Shown piece by piece: positions 12,848-19,039 of a stretch of DNA of 22,081 nucleotides. This DNA comes from a virus. The stretch covers positions 1 through 22,081 of IMG/VR virus record IMGVR_UViG_3300043137_000545, one strand, 5' to 3'. Numbering within the stretch: position 1 is the first letter of the stretch; the number at the start of each line of letters is the position of its first letter. Both the position numbers and the translations under genes were made by a program. The notes under the pieces are model-generated. The model was not told the origin of the DNA. It made no database searches and saw only the letters and a list, made by a program, of their open reading frames with translations.

Positions 12848-13357
12848 ATGAAAACACATATTTTAGGCAATGGTCCTTCTAACATTTTATATGAACCAAG
12901 CGATGGGTACGTAATTGGATGTAATGTACAAACTCATCCAGTTGATATATCAGTTGTGGTTGATATAAAACCATTCCATTTGTATATGTCGAACAGAATG
13001 ATTTTTCAAGGCAAACCTATCATCACATCTCAATATGCAATGAATGGAATGAAACATAAAAACCTTGAAACAGAACTAGACATATTATATAAGTTACCAT
13101 TCTTAGAAAAATACGTTAGTGCAGGACATATTGCTGCGTCATGGGCTATAGATAATGGATACACCGAAATACATTTGTGGGGATTTGACTCAATTTGGGC
13201 AGATACTCAAGAAACCAGCACAGACACAATCATTTTTCGAGATAGACAACAACATGACTTGTTTATCCATTGGAGAGAGAAATGGCAACCATACAAACAA
13301 CACAACATAATCGTGCATAACACAACAAAAGGCACACAACTGAAAGACTTACTATGA
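12848..13357 (+). CDS. GNGPS-motif protein, possible glycan-modifying enzyme
   Basis: A 169-residue protein beginning MKTHILGNGPSN. The N-terminal strand followed by GNGPS resembles the nucleotide-sugar binding start of DUF115 and some sialyltransferase-like proteins. Further segments (YVIGCNVQ, SVVVDIKPFHL, TEIHLWGFDSIW) look like alternating strands and helices of a Rossmann-type fold. The length is short for a full glycosyltransferase, so the function is tentative. No Shine-Dalgarno is visible and the predicted late transcript would begin almost at the ATG. Its stop overlaps the next start (ATGA). Confidence 0.72.
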   Translation: MKTHILGNGPSNILYEPSDGYVIGCNVQTHPVDISVVVDIKPFHLYMSNRMIFQGKPIITSQYAMNGMKHKNLETELDILYKLPFLEKYVSAGHIAASWAIDNGYTEIHLWGFDSIWADTQETSTDTIIFRDRQQHDLFIHWREKWQPYKQHNIIVHNTTKGTQLKDLL

Positions 13358-13632
13358 ACAAGAATCAAGTACAAGAAATCGACTTCGACTTTGGATTTAC
13401 TGCTGTTGATGAAGAAGAACTCGAAGCAGTACAAACAGTCACTGCACAAGTAGAAGCAACAAGTGGTGAAGTAGAGACACTCAAAGAAAAGTTGAAGACG
13501 TTACGTGCATGTATCGAACCATTGCTAAAAAATCTAGAGGCAAATCCTGAGAAGGCATACATTCATTGGCCAGATCGTACAAGCAAAGTGAAAGCATTCA
13601 GGAGTAAATTAGATTCGATACAAAAGTTCTAA
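13354..13632 (+). CDS. Conserved T4-like small coiled-coil protein, 92 residues
   Basis: An acidic N-terminus (IDFDFGFTAVDEEELE), a coiled-coil middle (SGEVETLKEKLKTLRACIEPLL) and a C-terminal segment NPEKAYIHWPDRTSKVKAF. I recognise this layout (DFGF..V-E-EL ... NPEK-YI-WP-R) as a family found widely in T4-like phages of aquatic hosts, without a known function. Coupled by ATGA to the previous gene, then followed by a palindrome and a strong terminator. Confidence 0.8.
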   Translation: MNKNQVQEIDFDFGFTAVDEEELEAVQTVTAQVEATSGEVETLKEKLKTLRACIEPLLKNLEANPEKAYIHWPDRTSKVKAFRSKLDSIQKF

Positions 13633-13648
13633 TTTCACCTGGTGAAAT
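13632..13648. promoter_or_regulatory. 17-bp palindrome after the coiled-coil gene
   Basis: ATTTCACC-T-GGTGAAAT is a perfect dyad of eight bases per half around one base, starting at the last base of the stop codon. It has too small a centre for a stable hairpin with full pairing and no T run, so a protein-binding site is possible. Confidence 0.35.
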
Positions 13649-13673
13649 GCACCAAATCCAAGACCACCCGTGT

Positions 13674-13699
13674 AAGCCAATGATTCCATTGGCTTTTTT
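13674..13699 (+). terminator. Rho-independent terminator before promoter P2
   Basis: A 9-bp perfect stem AAGCCAATG/CATTGGCTT with loop ATTC and six T. It separates the late unit at 12848-13632 from the next promoter. Confidence 0.92.
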
Positions 13700-13727
13700 A
13701 TTTACGAATTATTTTTAGGGGGGCCTA

Positions 13728-13756
13728 TGTACAAACTGCAGGTTATAGGGTATAAT
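13728..13756 (+). promoter_or_regulatory. Promoter P2, TGTACA-N17-TATAAT type
   Basis: TGTACA (13728-13733), 17-base spacer containing CTGCAG, TATAAT (13751-13756) preceded by GGG. Thirty bases ahead of the gene at 13786. Confidence 0.75.
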
Positions 13757-13785
13757 GGTTACATAAATTGAAAAAAGGTTAAATT

Positions 13786-13929
13786 ATGATAAACAAAAAA
13801 ATATACAACGGAATGACTAGAGCAACTATGGTTCACATGATCCATATGGAATGCGATACCTCTTCAGCATGCTATCGTATGACTGACGAACAATTGATCG
13901 CTGTTTACAAAGAAATCTTTGGAGAATAA
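13786..13929 (+). CDS. Small protein, 47 residues
   Basis: A short frame with AAGG upstream, behind promoter P2. The product (TRATMVHMIHMECD, YRMTDEQLIAVYKEIFGE) is probably a two-helix protein with two Cys and several Met. Its final codons supply the Shine-Dalgarno (GGAG) of the next gene, two bases downstream. No family recognised, but promoter, ribosome-binding site and coupling all agree. Confidence 0.75.
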   Translation: MINKKIYNGMTRATMVHMIHMECDTSSACYRMTDEQLIAVYKEIFGE

Positions 13930-13930
13930 T

Positions 13931-14278
13931 ATGAAATACACTTTAGACGAAGGCATCAATAAAGCTGTTGAGATTATGCAACAAAGTTACATCAACATGT
14001 ACAAAGCACGTGCTGATGACAACGCTGCACGTAAAGTTTTTGCTGCTGAGCAAGTAGAAAAGTTCATTAAAACTACACGTGTTGAAAAAGGTCGCAACTA
14101 TGTAAAAGTTGCTGCTGATGGTAGTGTTAAGTTTTTTGTAGTAGCAAAAGCAACAAAGGGTTTCAATGTAGGTGACATATTGAAAGCTGCATCGTGGCGT
14201 GCACCAGCAACAAATTTTGCACGCGGTAGTGTAATCGATGGAGATTTTAGTCAAATTACTTGGACAGGAGCATATTAA
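13931..14278 (+). CDS. Hypothetical protein, 115 residues
   Basis: The ATG at 13931 is chosen because GGAG lies seven bases upstream; a start four codons earlier would fall inside that ribosome-binding site. The N-terminal half is helical (LDEGINKAVEIMQQSYINMYKARADDNAARKV split over two helices); the C-terminal half looks beta-rich (NYVKVAADGSVKFFVVAK, GFNVGDILKAASW). The end DFSQITWTGAY is unlike known motifs. Soluble, slightly basic, unknown function. The stop shares a base with the next ATG. Confidence 0.78.
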   Translation: MKYTLDEGINKAVEIMQQSYINMYKARADDNAARKVFAAEQVEKFIKTTRVEKGRNYVKVAADGSVKFFVVAKATKGFNVGDILKAASWRAPATNFARGSVIDGDFSQITWTGAY

Positions 14279-14436
14279 TGATTCGTACATTTATCGGGTT
14301 TTTCATGGTATTCGGTGCAGTTGGTGGCATGGATAATGCAACTGACGGTCAATTGCTTCCTTTGATGGCTTTGGCAATTGCAGGTTTGGCATTGATGTAC
14401 TTTGGTACTAAAAAAATAAATGAAAATAATTCGTAA
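14278..14436 (+). CDS. Two-helix small membrane protein, 52 residues
   Basis: Start overlaps the previous stop (TAATG). Two hydrophobic segments, about residues 4-17 (TFIGFFMVFGAVGG) and 26-43 (LLPLMALAIAGLALMYFG), are separated by a polar turn (MDNATDGQ). The C-terminus is polar (TKKINENNS). Short proteins like this are common in phages as membrane-associated accessory factors; no role can be assigned. Confidence 0.7.
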   Translation: MIRTFIGFFMVFGAVGGMDNATDGQLLPLMALAIAGLALMYFGTKKINENNS

Positions 14437-14442
14437 AAAGCA

Positions 14443-14471
14443 TGTACAAGCAAGAAAAAGTGTGGTATAAT
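14443..14471 (+). promoter_or_regulatory. Promoter P3, TGTACA-N17-TATAAT type
   Basis: TGTACA (14443-14448), 17-base spacer, extended -10 TGTGG-TATAAT (14466-14471). The following start codon begins at 14477, almost at the expected transcription start, so this transcript may be leaderless. Confidence 0.78.
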
Positions 14472-14476
14472 TAATC

Positions 14477-14635
14477 ATGACAAAACGAAAGGTAACTCGC
14501 AAAGCAAATCCGATAGCGAAAGATTTGCGTACGCCGAAGTACCGTATGCGAGTTGTCAGTAGCAAGAAAGCTTACACACGTAAGCAACGAAGTGAACTTA
14601 TTAAATTTGAAATGGAGTTAAATCATGGGTCGTAA
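14477..14635 (+). CDS. Small very basic protein, 52 residues
   Basis: The product begins MTKRKVTRKANPIAKDLRTP and continues KYRMRVVSSKKAYTRKQ. The pattern 'NP-AK-LRTPKYR-RVV-SKK-Y-RK' resembles a small basic phage family (I believe DUF7230), probably nucleic-acid binding. There is no Shine-Dalgarno because promoter P3 is directly upstream. Its last eleven bases overlap the next gene in another frame. An internal start at residue 24 is possible but would drop half of the conserved part. Confidence 0.7.
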   Translation: MTKRKVTRKANPIAKDLRTPKYRMRVVSSKKAYTRKQRSELIKFEMELNHGS

Positions 14636-15110
14636 AGCACGCGTTTATCAAGCAGAATTTGTTCAAAAGTTCGAAGACAAGTTCTATTCAGAATTCCCTC
14701 AAGTCAAGAGTGGTGGCACATTCCTTTGGAAAGACGCAGTTAAAGTTATGCGTCAACTTGGTTTGAATCCACGTAACGGTAACGAATATCCGTTCTACTT
14801 TTTCACTAACAAAGTTTCGAAAGGTGTTTACAAAATGCCATCGAAACCAGCATTGATTTCTGGTACACCTGCAGCCACTGCAGCAAGCATCGTTAAGTCG
14901 AAGCAACCAAAGGTAGCGAAGACACCTAAAGCGACAGTAGCTCGCGTGTCCGCACCGAAAGTCACCACAGCTGTGACACGTATTAAGAAATCAGATAAGT
15001 CCGATTCAGATATCGGCACTGGCGGATATGACAACGATGTGTCATATGATGATGTAGCATCTCTTCGTGGCGAGTTTGGACTCGGCGAATTCCGTAACTC
15101 TATGGACTAA
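14625..15110 (+). CDS. Hypothetical basic protein with acidic tail, 161 residues
   Basis: GGAG precedes the ATG. Residues 1-75 form a folded region (VYQAEFVQKFEDKFYSEFP, GTFLWKDAVKVMRQLG, YPFYFFTNKVSKGVYKMP) that looks like a small winged-helix or similar domain. Residues 76-125 are a Lys/Ala/Thr/Pro linker, as in histone-like tails. The last 35 residues are acidic (SDIGTGGYDNDVSYDDVASL). This layout suggests a DNA-associated protein, but no family is recognised. Confidence 0.72.
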   Translation: MGRKARVYQAEFVQKFEDKFYSEFPQVKSGGTFLWKDAVKVMRQLGLNPRNGNEYPFYFFTNKVSKGVYKMPSKPALISGTPAATAASIVKSKQPKVAKTPKATVARVSAPKVTTAVTRIKKSDKSDSDIGTGGYDNDVSYDDVASLRGEFGLGEFRNSMD

Positions 15111-15178
15111 GCAAGCTCCTTTCCTAAAAGTAAGCTTAGACTGACCACCACATTCGGGAGAATCTGGCTATATAGGTC

Positions 15179-15207
15179 GCCGCAAGTTAGAGTAAGCGGC
15201 TCCATTT
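15179..15207 (+). terminator. Possible terminator hairpin
   Basis: GCCGC (15179-15183) and GCGGC (15196-15200) enclose a 12-base loop and are followed by TCCATTTTT. The stem is short but GC-rich. It may end transcription of the 14477-15110 unit or regulate the next gene. Confidence 0.5.
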
Positions 15208-15219
15208 TTGAAAGACTAT

Positions 15220-15396
15220 ATGATTAGACTTTGGTTGGCATTTGCCATCATATTTTTTGTGTTCTACGTAGGAATTCCTACTTTCCATAAACTCACAGGT
15301 CGTGAGAAGTGGGCAGTAACGAAATTGGTAGTTTACAGTTTGGTGTGCTCTCTGCTCGCAGTTTGTACAATGACATTGATCGTGATTTTATTTTAA
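15220..15396 (+). CDS. Two-helix membrane protein, 58 residues
   Basis: The ATG at 15220 is preferred to an upstream TTG. The protein has a hydrophobic N-terminal helix (LWLAFAIIFFVFYVG), a short basic loop (HKLTGREKW), and a second helix (LVVYSLVCSLLAVCTMTLIVIL). Both ends probably lie on the same membrane face. Its stop is just before AAGGA of the next gene, an SPFH lipoprotein, so the two may be co-translated and possibly associated in the membrane. No family recognised. Confidence 0.7.
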   Translation: MIRLWLAFAIIFFVFYVGIPTFHKLTGREKWAVTKLVVYSLVCSLLAVCTMTLIVILF

Positions 15397-15404
15397 GGAT
15401 TTAT

Positions 15405-16202
15405 ATGAAGACATCTATGAAACTCTTGGCCATCGCAATGGCAGTTGCAGCATTGCCTGCTTGTACACGCATTGAAACCGGTGAGGTTGGTGTTCGTGTT
15501 GGCTTTGACAAACAAGTTCAACAAGGCGAACTCTTGGCTGGTTCGTTTAATCAAGTATTGATTGGCGATGTGCTTACATTTCCAATCAAAGACGTTAACG
15601 TTAAACTGGACGACATGACACCAGTTGCAAAAGACAATAGCACAATGAAAGACTTCGATGCTGTTGTAATCTATAACATCAATCAAGCACAAGTTGCTGA
15701 GCTCTACAGTCAAAAGAGTCAAGCATTCCACGCTCGTCATAATGGCGACATCTATTTGATGTACAACTACATCGTTCAAGCTACACGTAATGCTATCTAC
15801 AAAGAAGCACGTAAGTACGAAGCATTGGATATGGCAGACAATCGTCAGCAAATGGAACAAGCAATTAAAGAACAGATCCAAAAATCACTTGCTGATGAAA
15901 AGCTTGATGGTAGTTTGATTGTTGGCCAAGTGTTGATTCGTAACATTGTACCTGCAGATTCTGTTGTTGAGAGCGCTAATGCATTGGTGCGAGCTAAGAA
16001 CGAATTGAAGCAAAAAGAAGTTGAAGTGCGCACTGCTAAAATGGAAGCTGAACGTATGCAAGCATTGTCCAATCAAGGTGCAAGTTCAATCGCATACATG
16101 AATGCTCAAGCAGCATTGAATATCTCTGAAGGTATTAAAAACGGCAAGGTGCAAACTATTGTTGTACCTAGCAATATGACTGGTTTGATGATTGGAAAAT
16201 AA
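15405..16202 (+). CDS. SPFH/Band 7 (prohibitin-like) lipoprotein
   Basis: The start at 15405 has AAGGA five bases upstream and gives a 265-residue protein with a lipoprotein signal: MKTSMKLLAIAMAVAALPAC, where LPAC is a lipobox with the lipidated Cys at residue 20. An SPFH domain follows (TGEVGVRVGFDKQVQQGEL, DNSTMKDFDAVVIYNINQAQ) and then a long charged helix (AKNELKQKEVEVRTAKMEAE) that in this family builds ring-like oligomers. It should be anchored on the periplasmic side of a membrane. Phages of this type often carry prohibitin-like genes; suggested roles are membrane protection or protease control, unproven. Confidence 0.88.
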   Translation: MKTSMKLLAIAMAVAALPACTRIETGEVGVRVGFDKQVQQGELLAGSFNQVLIGDVLTFPIKDVNVKLDDMTPVAKDNSTMKDFDAVVIYNINQAQVAELYSQKSQAFHARHNGDIYLMYNYIVQATRNAIYKEARKYEALDMADNRQQMEQAIKEQIQKSLADEKLDGSLIVGQVLIRNIVPADSVVESANALVRAKNELKQKEVEVRTAKMEAERMQALSNQGASSIAYMNAQAALNISEGIKNGKVQTIVVPSNMTGLMIGK

Positions 16203-16203
16203 T

Positions 16204-16446
16204 ATGATTAATAAAGATACGCTACGTGCTGAACTTAAAGAAGGTGTGAAGACTATCACCTTCACTAAAACAGATGGCACTCAACGTGTATTGAAGTGCA
16301 CATTGCAAGAGTCAGTGCTTCCACAAGTTGATACGACTAAATCGTCAACTGCGAAGAAACAAAATGACGATGCGCTTGCAGTATGGGATATTGAGAATGC
16401 AGGATGGCGATCATTCCGCTTCGATTCAATTATCAGTGTACAATAA
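16204..16446 (+). CDS. Small SH3-barrel (WYL_2/DUF2693-like) protein, 80 residues
   Basis: The ATG at 16204 follows the SPFH stop by one base. The sequence (LKEGVKTITFTKTDGTQRVLKCTL, DDALAVWDIENAGWRSFRFDSI) matches the small beta-barrel family once called DUF2693, now WYL_2, common in T4-like phages. The two halves are joined by a polar linker. WYL-type barrels often bind nucleotides or nucleic acid ends; the role in phages is unknown. The last bases form the -35 element of promoter P4. Confidence 0.8.
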   Translation: MINKDTLRAELKEGVKTITFTKTDGTQRVLKCTLQESVLPQVDTTKSSTAKKQNDDALAVWDIENAGWRSFRFDSIISVQ

Positions 16447-16465
16447 TAACTCGTTGTGGTATAAT
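16437..16465 (+). promoter_or_regulatory. Promoter P4, TGTACA-N17-TATAAT type
   Basis: TGTACA (16437-16442), inside the end of the WYL_2-like gene, 17-base spacer, extended -10 TGTGG-TATAAT (16460-16465). The leader to 16483 is short and holds GGAGG. Confidence 0.8.
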
Positions 16466-16482
16466 AACTCAACGGAGGAAAT

Positions 16483-17679
16483 ATGGCAACAGTAAAAATT
16501 AATGGTAAAGCCTTTAGGCCACCAAAGAAACGCATCGCAAATCCATTGTTGGTTGATGAGAAGTACACTGGTGAAGAACCAATTTTTACTGGTGTCGAAT
16601 TCAAAGATGAGACTCATCGCAAAGTCTCATTGATGCATGCCTTCAATTATTATAATTATTTTAATAGTGGTAAGCATTTTAAAAAGGACTTGATCAAATA
16701 TGCTAAAGACGAACTTAAGTTTAGTAAAGACAAGCTTGAATTGTTGGATGGCTCGCCTGATTGGACTGTTGAACTACAATCTGGAGCTCTTCTCCGCATG
16801 CGTGGCCGTGGTCTTATTTTACGCGATAATGAGTTTCAACACATAAGCAACACGCTTGAAAAGATGATGCTTGCGACCACACGCAAGATCAAAGATGATG
16901 CTGCTGCAGATGCAAAAGATGCTGCGAATGGTCATGTTAAGCGTGAAGTCATCTCAGTACAAGAACGTCTTAAGATGAAGATTGACGCTACTGTATTGGG
17001 TGATCTCGAGGATATGCTCGATCAATGGATTATGAATGAATCACCATCGATTGATGTATATGAAGCTATGAAAGCAGCCATTTTGCCTGCTATGGCATCT
17101 AAACACATCATCGATTGGGCTCAGAAGCATCTAGTGGAAATCCAAGGAGCTATAAATAAGACAGATCCTCAGTTAGTTGAGGGTTATTCTCATCTTACAT
17201 TAAAACGTAAGAAAGAATTTGTATCATGGTTCGAGGGTATTATTGCAGACGCTCAGCGTTTTGGTACTAACACTAAGACTGTTCGCAAATCCCGCACGAA
17301 AAAACCCGTATCTCTCGAGAAACAAGTCTCGAAGCTCAAATACTTAAAGGAGTCGCCCGAGCATAAATTAGTTTCGATCAATCCGTCTCTGATAATCGGT
17401 GCAACAGAGTTGTGGACTTACAATGTTAAGTACAAATCTCTAACGCGCTATATTGCTGAGTCAGGTCTTGGGTTTGAAATCAAGGGCACTTCCCTTATTA
17501 AGTTCAATACTTCCGAATCCCAAACACGTACATTACGTAAGCCTGAAGAAACATTGTCAGAGGTGCTGTCGTCTTCAAAAACGAAAGCAGCCAAACTTTT
17601 CGCTTCATTATCTACGAAGCCTAAAGAACCAAATGGACGGATCAACGAAGATACGATCATTTTAAAGGTAACTAAATGA
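16483..17679 (+). CDS. Hypothetical protein, 398 residues
   Basis: A large soluble, basic protein with a strong Shine-Dalgarno (GGAGG) and its own promoter P4. The N-terminus (VKINGKAFRPPKKRIANPLL) is basic; residues 45-75 are aromatic (SLMHAFNYYNYFNSGKHF), the middle is helical with an Ala/Asp-rich part (DDAAADAKDAANGHVKRE), and a basic linker (KTVRKSRTKKPVSLEKQ) precedes a beta-rich C-terminal domain with TELWTYNVKYKSLTRY. No catalytic motif. Its place just upstream of replication genes suggests a DNA-related or early role. Stop overlaps the next start by ATGA. Confidence 0.78.
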   Translation: MATVKINGKAFRPPKKRIANPLLVDEKYTGEEPIFTGVEFKDETHRKVSLMHAFNYYNYFNSGKHFKKDLIKYAKDELKFSKDKLELLDGSPDWTVELQSGALLRMRGRGLILRDNEFQHISNTLEKMMLATTRKIKDDAAADAKDAANGHVKREVISVQERLKMKIDATVLGDLEDMLDQWIMNESPSIDVYEAMKAAILPAMASKHIIDWAQKHLVEIQGAINKTDPQLVEGYSHLTLKRKKEFVSWFEGIIADAQRFGTNTKTVRKSRTKKPVSLEKQVSKLKYLKESPEHKLVSINPSLIIGATELWTYNVKYKSLTRYIAESGLGFEIKGTSLIKFNTSESQTRTLRKPEETLSEVLSSSKTKAAKLFASLSTKPKEPNGRINEDTIILKVTK

Positions 17680-18206
17680 CAGAAATATTAATCGCGATCA
17701 CCGCGTGGGCATCGGCGTTGGTAAACCCGATTCCACTTAATGAGCAAGATGTATATTGTCTAACACGTAACGCATACTACGAAGCGAAAGGGGATTCGCA
17801 GATGTCACAAATCGCTGTGACACACGTAGTTTTAAATCGCATGAAAGATCCAGCATTTCCAAAAAGTGCATGCGATGTAGTCTATCAGAAGACTAAACAC
17901 GAAGCAAGAACTACATGCCAATTTTCTTGGACATGTGATCGTCGTTTAATGGGTCAACTTGCACCACAAGAATCATCGGTGTGGGAAGAATCATTAGAAT
18001 CGGTTCGTAAAGCACTAACGATGTACTATCATCGTAATGTCGACGTAACACAAGGATCTACATTTTATCATGCACACTATGTCCATCCACAATGGAGAGG
18101 TGTAGAAAAAGTAACATCAATTGGTAGCCACATATATTATAAGGTAAATGAAAAATGTCAGAACAACCAGAAGGCATGTTCACAAAAAAGTCGTTCAGCG
18201 ATTTAG
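17676..18206 (+). CDS. SleB-type cell wall hydrolase
   Basis: A 176-residue protein of the SleB/CwlJ hydrolase family, which cut peptidoglycan glycan strands (lytic transglycosylase-type). Key signature: LTRNAYYEAKGD with the catalytic Glu at E36, then SQIAVTHVVLNRMKD, FPKSACDVVYQ and CQFSWTCD. A hydrophobic N-terminus (residues 3-19) may act as a signal or anchor. It is the second wall hydrolase in the window, unrelated to the GH19 enzyme, and lies in the early/middle-looking part. Its last 52 bases overlap the gp33 gene. Confidence 0.9.
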   Translation: MTEILIAITAWASALVNPIPLNEQDVYCLTRNAYYEAKGDSQMSQIAVTHVVLNRMKDPAFPKSACDVVYQKTKHEARTTCQFSWTCDRRLMGQLAPQESSVWEESLESVRKALTMYYHRNVDVTQGSTFYHAHYVHPQWRGVEKVTSIGSHIYYKVNEKCQNNQKACSQKSRSAI

Positions 18207-18391
18207 TTCAAGAACGAGTTAAGAAAGACAGATCCACATACCTCGATGCAATCATGGATATTTGCAAAGAACGTATGTTAGATCCTGAAGACGTGGCAAA
18301 AATGTTGAGTAATCCTATTAAAGCCAAACTCGAGGCTGAAGGGATGAATCTTGGTTATCTAAAGAAGAAGAATGAGTTACAATTCGATTGA
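18155..18391 (+). CDS. 33: Late transcription coactivator gp33
   Basis: A 78-residue homologue of T4 gp33, which links the RNA polymerase beta-flap to the sliding clamp at late promoters. The central part (STYLDAIMDICKERMLDPED, SNPIKAKLEAEGMNLGYL) matches the T4-like family. The C-terminal end NELQFD is the expected clamp-binding tail. It begins 52 bases inside the SleB gene in another frame, and overlaps gene 59 by 20 bases. The order 33-59-32 is the same as in T4. A gp55 sigma factor should be encoded outside this window. Confidence 0.85.
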   Translation: MSEQPEGMFTKKSFSDLVQERVKKDRSTYLDAIMDICKERMLDPEDVAKMLSNPIKAKLEAEGMNLGYLKKKNELQFD

Positions 18392-18992
18392 TGGTTTCAC
18401 AGCTTATCAAAAGTATATTGCAATCAAGTTGCATTTTGAATCAAAGTCGTATGACTATTTCAAATACAATGGTAAGTCGAGCGTAACACCAAAATCATTC
18501 TTTGCTCGTAGAGATAAGTACTTCTTTGCGAAACTTGTGAGGGCGTATGGTATCGACGAGTTACCATACTTCTTTGCTTGTAATTTTGCACATCATGGTA
18601 CGAAGTGGGTTGGTGGATTAACTGACGATCAAGCTGATGAGACATATAAATCTTATAAAAGTTTGTTAGAAAGTTTCACATATCGCTTCAAAAATGATAT
18701 AGATAAAATTATATCGGTGAATGACTTCAAGAGTTTGTTTGTGGTAGAGGATGGACAACATCCTAAACTCGTTAAGATGTTAATCCAAAACGAGATACCA
18801 CTTGAAACTTTCGTAGTCCTTAATCGATACATAGACTTCATGCCGAAGTTCGACAAAGAGATAACAGATCCCATCATGTGGCCTGATATCTCGCTGAAGA
18901 TCAGAAAGTATGATAAGTTTATTTCGGTGAATAACCAAAAAGTCGCAGAGGCACTAAAAGATTGTTTACAATCGAATGCCGTTGTGGTATAA
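18372..18992 (+). CDS. 59: Replicative helicase loader gp59
   Basis: A 206-residue homologue of T4 gp59 (217 residues), which loads the gp41 helicase onto gp32-coated forks. Diagnostic stretches: FFARRDKYFFAKLVRAYGI, PYFFACNFAHHGTKWVGGL, and LVKMLIQNEIPLETFVVLNRY. The protein should be all-helical. It starts inside the gp33 gene, and its 3' end carries promoter P5 for gene 32. Its order with genes 33 and 32 supports the call. Confidence 0.9.
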   Translation: MSYNSIDGFTAYQKYIAIKLHFESKSYDYFKYNGKSSVTPKSFFARRDKYFFAKLVRAYGIDELPYFFACNFAHHGTKWVGGLTDDQADETYKSYKSLLESFTYRFKNDIDKIISVNDFKSLFVVEDGQHPKLVKMLIQNEIPLETFVVLNRYIDFMPKFDKEITDPIMWPDISLKIRKYDKFISVNNQKVAEALKDCLQSNAVVV

Positions 18993-18993
18993 T
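18965..18993 (+). promoter_or_regulatory. Promoter P5 for gene 32
   Basis: TTTACA (18965-18970), 17-base spacer, extended -10 TGTGG-TATAAT (18988-18993). It lies in the last codons of gene 59 and would give gene 32 a separate transcript with a leader of about 40 bases, as in T4, where gene 32 also has its own promoters. Confidence 0.8.
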
Positions 18994-19039
18994 AGTTATT
19001 CCATACAATGTTAAACACTGCTATATAAAGGAACATAAT

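Noticed and set aside
17151-17158. TATAAATA inside the 398-residue gene
   Set aside because: Exact match, but in the middle of a coding region with no gene start nearby, so chance is the simplest explanation.
19008-19036. Pairing ATGTT/AACAT in the gene 32 leader as an autoregulatory structure
   Set aside because: Only five weak pairs with a long loop; no pseudoknot like the T4 gene 32 leader could be built.
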